Assembly (NCBI RefSeq): GCF_015595025.1
Contig: NZ_JADNRL010000019.1
Location: 272,225 to 336,224 of the forward strand
Length of the DNA: 64,000 nucleotides
Direction: 5' to 3'
DNA from: Halomonas sp. KAO
GTDB lineage: Bacteria > Pseudomonadota > Gammaproteobacteria > Pseudomonadales > Halomonadaceae
Shown here: one piece after another, positions 1 to 9,610 of the stretch
Layout of the letters: each line of letters opens with the position of its first letter
How positions within the stretch are numbered: the stretch's first letter is position 1
Notes under the pieces: model-generated
Told to the model about the DNA's origin: nothing
The model's input: only the letters and a program-made list of their open reading frames with translations
The model's database searches: none
Program-made: the position numbers and the translations under genes

Positions 1-1209
<1,209 letters not shown>

Positions 1210-1212
1210 GCC

Positions 1213-1695
1213 ATGCAGCGACGCACCTTCCTCACCCTGGGTCTGGTCGGCGGTGCCGGCCTGGCTCTCGCCGGCTGCGGCTTTCAGTTGCGCGGCCTGA
1301 ACAGTCCATCGGCACCGATGAGCGAGCTCGCCCTGGCGGGGTCCGACAGCGACCTGGCCAGGCGGGTCGAGCAGCGCCTGGTCGCCGCCGGTACCCTGGT
1401 CCATGACGGCGCCGACCGGATTCTCAACCTGGGCAGACCCGATATTCGCCAGCGCCGCGTCAGCGTGCTGGAGTCGGGGCCGCGGGACGAGGAGATGCGG
1501 CTCGTCGCCCCCTTCTCGGTGCAGCGCGCCGACGGGGCCTATCTGCTCGACCAGCAGCGCCTCGAGATCAGCCGCCGCTACAGCGTGGATGACGGTGACC
1601 TGCTGGGCCGCGAGGAGCGTCGCGACACCGTGCGCGAGGAACTGCTCGAGGAGGCCGCCCTCCAGCTGATCGAGCGACTGCGCGGCCTGTCATGA
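1213..1695 (+). CDS. lptE: LPS-assembly lipoprotein LptE
   Basis: Outer-membrane lipoprotein that plugs the LptD barrel and helps insert lipopolysaccharide in the outer leaflet. The 160-residue product has an N-terminal signal ending in a lipobox (LALAGC) followed by GFQLRG, the family's usual start of the mature protein. The signal carries a twin arginine (MQRRTFLTLG), which resembles a Tat motif. Position between leuS and holA is diagnostic. The stop overlaps the holA start by 4 bases (ATGA), implying translational coupling. Confidence 0.93.
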   Translation: MQRRTFLTLGLVGGAGLALAGCGFQLRGLNSPSAPMSELALAGSDSDLARRVEQRLVAAGTLVHDGADRILNLGRPDIRQRRVSVLESGPRDEEMRLVAPFSVQRADGAYLLDQQRLEISRRYSVDDGDLLGREERRDTVREELLEEAALQLIERLRGLS

Positions 1696-2750
1696 AGGTC
1701 TTCCCCGACAAGCTGGCCGACGCCCTGGCGAAGAAGCTGCCGCCGGTGGTGATCGTCGCCGGCGAAGAGCCCCTGCAGCATATGGAAGCCTGCGACGCCG
1801 TGCGCGCCGCCGCGCGTTCACGCGGCATCGAGGAGCGCGAGATCCTGCATGTCGAGGGCAGCTTTGCCTGGGGACGCCTCCACGAGGCCTCGGCCAGCCT
1901 ATCGCTGTTTGCCAGTGCCAAGCTGATCGAGCTTCGCCTCTCCGGCAGCAACCTCGGCCAGGAGGGCACCAAGGCGCTGAGAGCTTATGCCGAGGAGATG
2001 AAGGCCAGCGACAACGTGCTGCTGCTGGCCATGGGAAAGCTCGACTTCCGCCAGCAGAAGAGTGCCTGGTTCCAGGCGCTCGACAAGGCGGGCCTGTTCG
2101 TACCGGTGTGGCCGGTGGATGTCTCGAGGCTGGGCTTCTGGCTGCGCGATCGCGCCTCTCGCCATGGCCTCAATCTCGATCTCGACGCCGCTCGCCTGCT
2201 GGGCGAACGCACCGAGGGCAATCTGCTCGCCGCCGACCAGGAGCTGCAGAAGCTCGCCCTGCTGCTGCCCGCCGGCGCCCGGGTCACGCCCCGCGAGGTC
2301 GCCGGCGGTGTGGAGGACAGCGCGCGCTTCGATGTCTTCACCCTGGTGGATGCCTGCCTCAAGGGCGAACGCTCGCGGGTCGCCCGCATCATGGCCGGGC
2401 TTGCCGGCGAAGGGGTGGAGGCCCCCATCGTGCTGTGGGCCCTGACCAGGGAGCTGCGTACCCTGCTCTCCCTGCATCAGCACCTCGACCAGGGCCAGAG
2501 CTTCGACCACGCCTGCAAGGCGCAGAAACCTGCCATCTTCGAGAAGCGCCGCACCGCCTATCAGCAGGCCCTCTCCCGCCTGCCGGTCAAGCGACTGCAC
2601 AAGCTGTTGCTGTTTGCCCAGCGGCTGGACCTCTCCATTAAGGGTGCCGCTACCCTGCCCCTCCAGGATGGCCTCCATGACCTGGCACTGACCCTCGCCG
2701 GCGGCCGCGGCCTGCTCGCCGAGCTGCCCTCCTCCTACCGTATCGCCTGA
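1692..2750 (+). CDS. holA: DNA polymerase III subunit delta
   Basis: Delta subunit of the clamp loader, which opens the beta sliding clamp for loading at primed sites. The 352-residue length and the sequence (start MKVFPDKLADALAKKLPP, then VVIVAGEEPLQHMEACDAVR, and the VDACLKGERSRVARI...LWALTRELRTL segment) match HolA. It starts inside the end of lptE (ATGA overlap) and is the third gene of the leuS-lptE-holA group. No defect is visible. Confidence 0.95.
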   Translation: MKVFPDKLADALAKKLPPVVIVAGEEPLQHMEACDAVRAAARSRGIEEREILHVEGSFAWGRLHEASASLSLFASAKLIELRLSGSNLGQEGTKALRAYAEEMKASDNVLLLAMGKLDFRQQKSAWFQALDKAGLFVPVWPVDVSRLGFWLRDRASRHGLNLDLDAARLLGERTEGNLLAADQELQKLALLLPAGARVTPREVAGGVEDSARFDVFTLVDACLKGERSRVARIMAGLAGEGVEAPIVLWALTRELRTLLSLHQHLDQGQSFDHACKAQKPAIFEKRRTAYQQALSRLPVKRLHKLLLFAQRLDLSIKGAATLPLQDGLHDLALTLAGGRGLLAELPSSYRIA

Positions 2751-2972
2751 CCTGGCTCGGCCGAATGGGGGCTGCCCCAAAGGACGGGGTCAGACCCCAG
2801 TGGAAGCTAATAGTCCAGGACCTTGTGGGCAAGGGTATGAAATTTCACACCATTTCATTCTATACTGGGCGAGTATCATCGTGACCCCACCCAGTCGCCA
2901 GGACGCGACGCGTGGGCCATCCAGGAGCCGGAAATCCACACAGAGCCCCATACGAAGAAAAGGAACACCGAC

Positions 2973-3368
2973 ATGATGAAGAAGCTTTACCGCTACCTCA
3001 GCCCGCTGCTGATCCTCGCCCTGATGCTGGGCAGCCTGCCGGTCGTGGCCGCACCCGCTCCCGCCGGTGGCATGATCACCACCCAGGAGGCTCTCGCCGC
3101 CGAGCGTAGCCAGTCGGATCGCGAACGGATCCATGCCGTGCTGGCCCGCGATGACGTGCGCGATCAGCTGGTCGCCCAAGGCGTGGACCCCGCCGAGGTC
3201 GAGGCCCGTGTCGCCGCGCTCTCCGATGCAGAGGCCGCCCAGATGGCCGAGCGCCTCGATCAGATGCCTGCCGGCGCCAGCGTGGTCGGTGCCCTGTTCG
3301 CCGTCTTCGTGATCCTGCTGGTCACCGATATCCTCGGCCTGACCAACGTCTACCCCTTCACGCGTTGA
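2973..3368 (+). CDS. PA2779-family small exported protein
   Basis: A 131-residue protein with an N-terminal hydrophobic signal (about residues 7-28, ending in VVAAPAPA), a soluble helical middle rich in Ala, Asp and Glu, and a second hydrophobic stretch near the C terminus (VVGALFAVFVILLVTDILGL). It resembles the Pseudomonas PA2779 family (DUF6627), whose function is unknown. An AAGGAA ribosome-binding sequence precedes the ATG. It lies directly upstream of a C39-like peptidase, the same pairing as PA2779/PA2778, so the two probably act together at the membrane. Family call is from memory of sequence pattern and neighbour. Confidence 0.75.
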   Translation: MMKKLYRYLSPLLILALMLGSLPVVAAPAPAGGMITTQEALAAERSQSDRERIHAVLARDDVRDQLVAQGVDPAEVEARVAALSDAEAAQMAERLDQMPAGASVVGALFAVFVILLVTDILGLTNVYPFTR

Positions 3369-3379
3369 TAGGTGCCAGC

Positions 3380-4345
3380 ATGATCGACTGCCCTCAACGG
3401 CAGCCGACCCGCGACAGGAACGCCCGCCACGCGGGCGTTCTTGCGTTGGTGCTGCTGCTTCTGCTGCTCTCCGGCTGCGCGACCACGCCCCGGCTCGATA
3501 GCGCCACCCGCAGCGCGGTGGCGCCGCACGTGCTGATCGACGAGGTCCCCTTCCACGGCCAACGCGACTACCAGTGCGGCCCCGCCTCCCTGGCCATGGT
3601 GCTCCAGCATGACGGCGTGGCGACCGATGTCGACGCCCTGATTCCCCAGGTCTTTACCCCCGGCCGCGAGGGTAGCGTGCAGCCGGAGATGCTGGCCACG
3701 GTGCGCCGCCAGGGGCGAATCCCCTTCGTCATTGAAGGTCGCTTCGAGACCCTGCTCCGTGAACTCGATGCCGGTCATCCGGTGGTGGTGATGCAGAATC
3801 TCTCCCTGCCCGCCTGGCCATTGTGGCACTACGCCGTGGCCATCGGCTACGATTTGCAGGAAGAGACGATGATCCTGCACAGCGGCATGGAGGCCAGGCG
3901 CAAGGAGTCCTTCAAGCGCTTCGATGCCACCTGGGCACGCAGCGATCGCTGGGCCTTCGTGGCGCTTCCCCCCGGGGAGCTGCCAACCACCATCGGCACC
4001 GAGGCAGCCCTCCAGGCGATCGGTGATTTCGAGGCGGTGCACGGCAGTCAGGCAGCGCTCCCCGCCTGGGAGGCACTCGCCAAGCGCTATCCGGCGAACG
4101 CCACGGCCCACTTCGGCCTGGGCAATGCCCGCCATGCCGGTGGCGATCTCGAGGGGGCCATCGACGCCTTCACCGCTGCCGCGGCGGTGGACGAATCGCA
4201 TGCCCCGGCATGGCTTAACCTGGGGCTCGCCCTGGAGGCAGCCGGACGCAGGGAGCCGGCCCTCGAGGCCCTGGCGCGCGCCGCGGCACTCCCCGGGCGC
4301 TGGCAGTCGCACAGCCGCGAAGCCCTGGAGCGCTTTGGCGAGTAA
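3380..4345 (+). CDS. C39-like cysteine peptidase lipoprotein with TPR repeats (PA2778 family)
   Basis: A 321-residue predicted lipoprotein: signal with lipobox LLSGC, then a papain-like C39 peptidase domain with the cysteine motif QRDYQCGPASLAMVL and the histidine motif PLWHYAVAIGYD, then a C-terminal TPR region (about residues 215-315, with AHFGLGNARHAGGDLEGAI and PAWLNLGLALEAAGR). Bacterial C39 domains usually cleave double-glycine leaders; a stand-alone lipoprotein form with TPRs belongs to the PA2778 group, of unknown substrate. I chose the ATG at 3380; an upstream TTG at 3365 overlaps the previous stop and is less likely. Probably cotranscribed with the preceding gene. Confidence 0.8.
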   Translation: MIDCPQRQPTRDRNARHAGVLALVLLLLLLSGCATTPRLDSATRSAVAPHVLIDEVPFHGQRDYQCGPASLAMVLQHDGVATDVDALIPQVFTPGREGSVQPEMLATVRRQGRIPFVIEGRFETLLRELDAGHPVVVMQNLSLPAWPLWHYAVAIGYDLQEETMILHSGMEARRKESFKRFDATWARSDRWAFVALPPGELPTTIGTEAALQAIGDFEAVHGSQAALPAWEALAKRYPANATAHFGLGNARHAGGDLEGAIDAFTAAAAVDESHAPAWLNLGLALEAAGRREPALEALARAAALPGRWQSHSREALERFGE

Positions 4346-4365
4346 CGAGGAGCGAGGAAGAGCGA

Positions 4366-4797
4366 ATGAGCTATCACATTGAGATCAAGGGCATCGCCCG
4401 GCCCGCCGAACCTGGTGACGGCGCCCGCGTGCTGGTGGATCGATTGTGGCCCCGGGGGCGTTCCCGGGAAGCACTGGCGCTTGACGACTGGTACCGTGAC
4501 GCCTCGCCGAGCCCGGCGCTCAGGCGCCAGTATCAGCAGGGAGAGGTCAGCCCGACCGTGTTCGCCGTCCGTTATCGCGGCGAGCTACGCGACCACCCCG
4601 AACGGCTGCTGCCGCTGATGCGCCAGGTCCGTTATCGTGGGGCCCTCACCCTGCTGACCGCCGAACGTGATCTCGATGCCTCGCCGCTGCCGATACTGAA
4701 GGAGTGGCTGCTCTTCGCCCTTCAGGAGGAGGATGCGGCAGACAGGGAACCCAGCTCGCCGCCCTGCTACAGGTATTTGTTCGAAGATCTTGGATAG
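4366..4797 (+). CDS. DUF488 family protein
   Basis: A 143-residue cytoplasmic protein of the DUF488 family, recognised from RVLVDRLWPRGRSREALALDDWYRDASPSPALRRQY near the N terminus and ALTLLTAERDLDASPLPILKEWL near the C terminus. The biochemical role is unknown. A purine-rich stretch containing GAGGAGCGAGGAAGAGCGA precedes the ATG and supplies the ribosome-binding site. It ends 32 bases before the convergent end of the polysaccharide module. Confidence 0.85.
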   Translation: MSYHIEIKGIARPAEPGDGARVLVDRLWPRGRSREALALDDWYRDASPSPALRRQYQQGEVSPTVFAVRYRGELRDHPERLLPLMRQVRYRGALTLLTAERDLDASPLPILKEWLLFALQEEDAADREPSSPPCYRYLFEDLG

Positions 4798-4829
4798 AAG
4801 GTGCGTGCGGGGAGGAGAGAAATGAGTAG

Positions 4830-5444
4830 TCAGGCCACATGCCGAAGCCCCAGGCGTTTACGGTAATCATCCAACCTCCCCTGGGGAGCGGCGTAGAGAA
4901 TACCCTCACGCTTGAAAACGACCACTAAGGTGGCGCATAGAATTCTGAGATCTAGCCAAAGCGTTTGTTGTTCAACGTATTCCACATCCAGTCTCAGCTT
5001 TTTCTCCCAGCTGACATCCTGTCGTCCGTTGACCTGAGCCAGCCCGGTCACTCCGGGGCGAACCTCGTGGCGGCGCCGCTCGTCGTTTATGATGTAAGGA
5101 AGATATTCCATCAGCAATGGGCGTGGCCCCACGAAAGACATATCGCCTTTGAGGATATTGAACAGCTGAGGAAGCTCATCGAGGCTTGCACGACGGATAC
5201 AAAGTCCGAGACGAGTCACACGCTCTTCGTCAGGCAGAGGGCGCCCCTGATCGTCTCCTGCATCACGCATGGTTTTGAACTTGATCACCTGAAAGGGAAT
5301 CTCGTCCTTTCCTGGACGCCACTGACGGAAAAAGACCTCCCCGCCCATATCGAATCGTATTAGCAAGGCTACAACGAGCATGATAGGGCTCAGTAACAGA
5401 AGCAAGATGGCGGCCATTGCAATATCGAAGGTGCGTTTTATCAT
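4830..5444 (-). CDS. Initiating sugar transferase (PglC/WcaJ-type phosphoglycosyl transferase)
   Basis: A 204-residue monotopic phosphoglycosyl transferase that would place the first sugar phosphate on undecaprenyl phosphate at the inner membrane. It begins MIKRTFDIAMAAILLLLLSP with one hydrophobic re-entrant segment, then FKTMRDAG, the catalytic DE dyad in RRASLDELPQLFNIL, GDMSFVGPRPLL and RPGVTGLAQVNGRQDVSW, all typical of the family core. It lacks the N-terminal multispanning domain of WbaP/WcaJ. The start at 5444 overlaps the upstream formyltransferase stop as ATGA; an earlier in-frame ATG at 5459 is less likely. It is the last gene of the minus-strand module and the only intact initiator in the window. 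Confidence 0.92.
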   Translation of the reverse strand: MIKRTFDIAMAAILLLLLSPIMLVVALLIRFDMGGEVFFRQWRPGKDEIPFQVIKFKTMRDAGDDQGRPLPDEERVTRLGLCIRRASLDELPQLFNILKGDMSFVGPRPLLMEYLPYIINDERRRHEVRPGVTGLAQVNGRQDVSWEKKLRLDVEYVEQQTLWLDLRILCATLVVVFKREGILYAAPQGRLDDYRKRLGLRHVA

Positions 5445-6082
5445 GACAGCTTCACCCATTCGTCGAGGTTAGGAGAAAACTCCGACAGCTCGTAACGAGC
5501 CCCGGCAACGCGACCTAGCTGATCAACGCGCCCCTCAGCAAACCAGGCGACGACCTGAACGAACATTCGGCACATCTGCTGGAAAACCCTCTGGCGGTTC
5601 TCCTCGTCGCTAAGCTCAGGATCATGAGGCCTGGCCGCCTGGAGAATCGGACTACCAGTATCCATACCTTCATCCACGAAATGGGCGGTTGCCCCAATAA
5701 ACTTGCAGTTGGCTTTCAGCGTATCGCCGAACCCATCCAGGCCGGGGCAGGCAGGCAGGATAGCGGGATGAAAATTGATGATGTGCCCTCGGTATTTCTG
5801 CAGAAACAGTCCAGAGAGCAGCCTGGAATATGAAGAGATAAAGAGATCCACCTCGGGCTGGTCAAGGAAATAATCATAGAGGGCATCCGAGAACTCCCTG
5901 CCGGTGCGACATGGCAAGACCTCAACGGCAACCCCATGTTGTCGGGCGACCTCTACGGCACCGCACTCGCGGTCGCACACCACGAGGGCAATGTGCTGCC
6001 TGCAGGCCTCCACCTTGAGTGCCTGATCAAGCACACTGCCGCCTGAAGACGCCAGCACCACCATGTTCTTGCTCTTCGTCAT
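5441..6082 (-). CDS. Formyltransferase family protein (PurN-like fold, probably acts on a sugar amine)
   Basis: A 213-residue protein with the formyl-tetrahydrofolate-dependent transferase fold. Catalytic residues are visible: N103 and H105 in IINFHPAILP, and D141 in HFVDEGMDTGSPIL, matching the Asn-His-Asp triad of PurN. Overall similarity is to PurN-type enzymes, but the position between a dioxygenase and a sugar transferase, with a DegT aminotransferase in the same module, suggests N-formylation of an amino sugar rather than purine synthesis. The inference rests on context; a divergent glycinamide ribonucleotide transformylase cannot be excluded. The stop overlaps the next start (ATGA). 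Confidence 0.8.
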   Translation of the reverse strand: MTKSKNMVVLASSGGSVLDQALKVEACRQHIALVVCDRECGAVEVARQHGVAVEVLPCRTGREFSDALYDYFLDQPEVDLFISSYSRLLSGLFLQKYRGHIINFHPAILPACPGLDGFGDTLKANCKFIGATAHFVDEGMDTGSPILQAARPHDPELSDEENRQRVFQQMCRMFVQVVAWFAEGRVDQLGRVAGARYELSEFSPNLDEWVKLS

Positions 6083-6146
6083 GTCACACCAACCCGGAGA
6101 TTTCGTGATTTCTAAAGCGCTTGAGCCTCAGCCAAGGCGCCCGACA

Positions 6147-6920
6147 TCAACCCTGGCCCTTCTGATAGAAGCGTTCAACATCGGGCTGATACCACTCGTC
6201 TAGATTCACCGGAACCCGGCTGTTGTAGCCCAGTAACTGCCGAGTCAGCGCCGATAGGTTCCGTCCATACTCCTCTCCCAGCATGCGTGCGTAATCCATC
6301 TGCGGCTTAATGAAGGGTCGGGTGAAGCCGCTGGTTAGGGCGACACGAGTATCTTCAGTCTTGTTCTGTCCACCGCGGTGCCAAAGATAGGAGTTGAAGA
6401 ACACCACGGAACCGGCAGGACCGGTGACCGGCACAAGATTGGCCTCGAACTCCTCATCGGTGGGTTTCTTTTCCGTGAGATGAGAACCAGGCAGGATCTG
6501 GGTAGCACCATTCTCGACGGTAAAGTCATCGAGCATCACGATCATGTTAAGGCGCGCCTTATAACCAGGAATGTAAGTGCCGATGTCACGATGCACGCTG
6601 TGCAGGTAATTGCGCTTGCGTGCATAGCCTGCCGTAGGTGTACTGCAGCACAAGGTGTAGGGCTTTTCATCGAAGTAGCGTGCTATGTAATCGTGGAAGA
6701 GGTGCATGTGATAGAACCTGTCGAGACTATCATTGCCCCCAACCGTCTGATGCGCCGTACCATCACCGGCATCATTCAACCCACGCTTGACCTGGTAGCT
6801 TTCACAGATATCAATCCACTTGAATACGTCAGCCTTCATCTCAGCGACCAAATCATCGTCCACTGCCTTCTCGAAGATGACCCATCCTGCTTCATTCATC
6901 TGGTGCTCATACTCTGTCAT
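6147..6920 (-). CDS. Phytanoyl-CoA dioxygenase (PhyH) family protein
   Basis: A 257-residue Fe(II)/2-oxoglutarate dioxygenase-like protein. The metal-binding HxD is in LHSVHRDIGTY and the distal His in SYLWHRGGQN; an Arg for 2-oxoglutarate follows (DTRVAL). Such enzymes hydroxylate small or lipid substrates; here the substrate is unknown, with a sugar or lipid-linked intermediate plausible from context. The open frame extends to 7010, but the ATG at 6920 (MTEYEHQMNEAGWV) is preceded by a GGA and matches where the family usually begins, whereas no ribosome site precedes 7010. A broken paralogue of its C terminus lies at 10890-11060. Confidence 0.85.
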   Translation of the reverse strand: MTEYEHQMNEAGWVIFEKAVDDDLVAEMKADVFKWIDICESYQVKRGLNDAGDGTAHQTVGGNDSLDRFYHMHLFHDYIARYFDEKPYTLCCSTPTAGYARKRNYLHSVHRDIGTYIPGYKARLNMIVMLDDFTVENGATQILPGSHLTEKKPTDEEFEANLVPVTGPAGSVVFFNSYLWHRGGQNKTEDTRVALTSGFTRPFIKPQMDYARMLGEEYGRNLSALTRQLLGYNSRVPVNLDEWYQPDVERFYQKGQG

Positions 6921-7266
6921 CGCCATTCCGGTATACATTTTCAATACCCCAGCTACAGAAGTACCCAAATTAATATCACGCGCCAACAGCCAAGGCGTTC
7001 CCATACTCATGCAAAGAAGTGGTCGTCTAATCTTTCACGCCAACCCGATGCACGTTATTACTCTTCACATACATAATATTACACTCCGCACCGACACCTT
7101 TCCTGCACCATTTTTCTCATTCAATAATGCTTAAAATACTAAGTTTTGGGGGCTACATGGCGGCTGCTCGTGTTGTTCACAGAGAACGTGACGGGGCTTG
7201 CTGTCGTCTCGCACCCCACCAGGCCCAAGAATTGGCCTCACCGGCAAAGGCTGGAAGCTCATGGAG

Positions 7267-8484
7267 TCAGGAGGGTTCTCGGGATGAGCTACAGTAGAGC
7301 CCCCATAGCACGCACAGCCAGCCCGTGTAGAGGGTTACCCCCACGGGATAGAACATGAAGCTATAGCTCAGACCGAAGCCGAAGCTGCCCACCACCAACA
7401 GCACGGCGCAGGTGGCCAGGGCGCGGCGCCTGGGACAGCTATCACCGAGTCCTGACCAGAACAGCACCACCGGTACGATATAGAGCATCAACAGTGCCAG
7501 AACCCCCAGCAGCCCACGGCGCACCCAGGCATCCAGAAGGTCACTGTGCGAATGAACGTAACCCGCCACCCTCGGATCAAGCTGCCCGTCGGCTCCCAGG
7601 CGCTCCAGTTCCAGTCGCGACTCCCGCGAGCCCCAGCCATACACGGGCCGTTCGGCAATCAACATGATCGCACCGCGCCATATCTCGAGCCGCGCACCAG
7701 TTTCCACGCTCCGCTCGCCCTGCAGGTAGCGTGTCGCATGCTCGAGGCCACCGGTGATTCGCTGCTGCACACCGGTCTGGGGCAGCATGACCACTAACGC
7801 AAGCGCCAATATCCCCCCCGACGCCAAGGTCAGCACCTGGAAGCTGCTGAAGCCCCGGCCATAGACCCACCACAACACTCCCAACAGAACCGGCAGCGTC
7901 ACCCAGCCGCCTCGGGTACCCGAGAGGATCGACCCCAGCAGGCCCCCACCGGCTCCCACCAGCAACGCCACTACCCAGAGTGAGGAGCGCCGATAGCCCC
8001 AGGCCCACCCCAGTCCGGCCAGGCAGAACATCGCCAGTAGCAGGCTGAAGTTGCCATAGAGAATCGCGTTCAGGCTCCCGGACCCTTCGGAGCGCACCTC
8101 ATGCCAGACAGCGCGCTGCCACAGGCTGAACACACCACTCGCCACCCCACCGGTTAATGCACCGGCCCAAAACCACGCCGAGGCGGGGGGAAATCGTAAT
8201 AGCACCATCAGCATGGGGGCCATCAGCATGGTCGGCCACACCAGCTGGAACGCCTGCAGCGTCTCGCCGTGCCAGCTACTACCCAACAGCCACAGGAACG
8301 CGAACAGGGCGCAGACAACCGGCAGCACCATGGGCAGGGCATAATCCCATAACCGGGTTAATGACCATCCGAACACCGGAATCGCCATGCTCAATAGAAT
8401 GATGAAGGCCAGATAGCTGCCAGGGAAAGTTAGCGCCAGCGCTCCCGCTGACCAAACAGCCAAACCGGTCCAAGCCCGCATCAT
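7267..8484 (-). CDS. O-antigen ligase/polymerase-like membrane protein (Wzy_C type)
   Basis: A polytopic inner-membrane protein of 405 residues with about ten hydrophobic segments and a large periplasmic loop containing VYGWGSRESRLELERLGADG and YVHSHSDLLDAWVRRGLLG, the arrangement of O-antigen ligases and Wzy polymerases. It would polymerise or ligate undecaprenyl-linked glycan. The start at 8484 (or 8481) has a GGGAG site about 8-11 bases upstream; the frame is open to a GTG at 8535 overlapping the previous gene, but that start lacks a good site. A second protein of this class lies at 38136-39335, so division of labour (polymerase versus ligase) is possible. Confidence 0.85.
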   Translation of the reverse strand: MMRAWTGLAVWSAGALALTFPGSYLAFIILLSMAIPVFGWSLTRLWDYALPMVLPVVCALFAFLWLLGSSWHGETLQAFQLVWPTMLMAPMLMVLLRFPPASAWFWAGALTGGVASGVFSLWQRAVWHEVRSEGSGSLNAILYGNFSLLLAMFCLAGLGWAWGYRRSSLWVVALLVGAGGGLLGSILSGTRGGWVTLPVLLGVLWWVYGRGFSSFQVLTLASGGILALALVVMLPQTGVQQRITGGLEHATRYLQGERSVETGARLEIWRGAIMLIAERPVYGWGSRESRLELERLGADGQLDPRVAGYVHSHSDLLDAWVRRGLLGVLALLMLYIVPVVLFWSGLGDSCPRRRALATCAVLLVVGSFGFGLSYSFMFYPVGVTLYTGWLCVLWGLYCSSSREPS

Positions 8485-8521
8485 CCTTGCTCCCTTGGTG
8501 GCTGACTGATAACGGCTGATA

Positions 8522-9610
8522 CTAGTGGCCGACACTAGACACGCCCGGTATCTCCATCGCCTCCGCAGGACCCGACATGGAGACCACCTCAGCTTGTCTA
8601 TTGATTCGCGCCATCTGCACCAGACGGTCGCACTTTGCCACGCTCACCCCGGCACACAGTTCACACCAGCGGGAGGTGGGCTCCCGCCCCTGGGCCCAGG
8701 CGATCAGTGCCGCCGGTACATCAGCCCCCGCTTCGGCACTGAAGGGATAGCCGCCGCCAAAGCGCGGATTGAGCTCCAGCAGATAGACCCGCTGGCCATC
8801 GTAAAAGAGATCGCAGTCGAGATTGCCTATATGGCCCAGCGCCTGTCCCAGGCGCTCCCCCACGGCCTCGAGCACCGGGTGTGACTCGGTGGTGGCGCGT
8901 TCGGTCTCCCCGGCCCGCATCGACAGCTTGCGCTTGACGAAGGTCGCGCGATAGCGCCCCGACAGATCGTTGACCACATCGAGGCCATACTCCTGCCCCG
9001 GCAGCGCGGACTGAATGATCAGGCCACTGCCGTCAACGGCGTCCTGACGCAGCCCCAGGGCCGGAAAACGGTGCTGGCTCCAGCGCCAGGCCAGCACCAG
9101 CGTTTCACGATCCTCGACCCATTCGACCCCCAGCGAGGCGCTACCCCAGCGTGGCTTGATAATCAGGGGGAACTGAATCTCGTTGCAGTCGAGGGCCACC
9201 AGCGCGGCCTCAAGGCTGTGATAGGTCTTCGGGGCAAGCAGTCCTACCTGTTCGGCGAAGCGTGCCGTGGCCAGCTTGTCGGCGGCGAGCTCGACCACCT
9301 CCAGAGAGGAGACCAGCACCCGGGTACCGATAGCGGAAAAGCGCGCCTGCTCACGGGCCAGCAACGGCAGCTCGTGGTCGTTCAAGGGCACCAGCAGAGC
9401 AATCTGCTTCTCCGCACACAGTGCCAGCAGCTCGTCGATATAGTCCGGGGCATCGACCCGCGGCAGGATAACCGCCTCGTCGGCCTCCCGCAGCGCCGTA
9501 GCCTGGTCGGAGCAGTCGGCCGCTACCAGTTGACCGACACCCCCCAAGGCATGACGAAAATAGGCGATCAGATAGTTACGTCTACCGGCACAGGTGAAAA
9601 GTATGTTCAT
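8522..9610 (-). CDS. ATP-grasp domain protein (carboxylate-amine ligase type)
   Basis: A 362-residue ATP-grasp enzyme beginning MNILFTCAGRRNYLIAYF, similar in layout to carbamoyl-phosphate-synthase-like ATP-grasp proteins of polysaccharide loci. Visible are the pre-ATP-grasp Rossmann region, FPLIIKPRWGSASLGVEWV for ATP binding and LLELNPRFGGGYPFSAEAG for Mg-binding residues. ATP-grasp enzymes join a carboxylate to an amine through an acyl phosphate. It overlaps the upstream PLP decarboxylase by 29 bases, so the two are very likely cotranslated and functionally linked. The start at 9610 agrees with family N termini; the longer frame to 9745 lies inside the decarboxylase. Substrate unknown. Confidence 0.87.
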   Translation of the reverse strand: MNILFTCAGRRNYLIAYFRHALGGVGQLVAADCSDQATALREADEAVILPRVDAPDYIDELLALCAEKQIALLVPLNDHELPLLAREQARFSAIGTRVLVSSLEVVELAADKLATARFAEQVGLLAPKTYHSLEAALVALDCNEIQFPLIIKPRWGSASLGVEWVEDRETLVLAWRWSQHRFPALGLRQDAVDGSGLIIQSALPGQEYGLDVVNDLSGRYRATFVKRKLSMRAGETERATTESHPVLEAVGERLGQALGHIGNLDCDLFYDGQRVYLLELNPRFGGGYPFSAEAGADVPAALIAWAQGREPTSRWCELCAGVSVAKCDRLVQMARINRQAEVVSMSGPAEAMEIPGVSSVGH

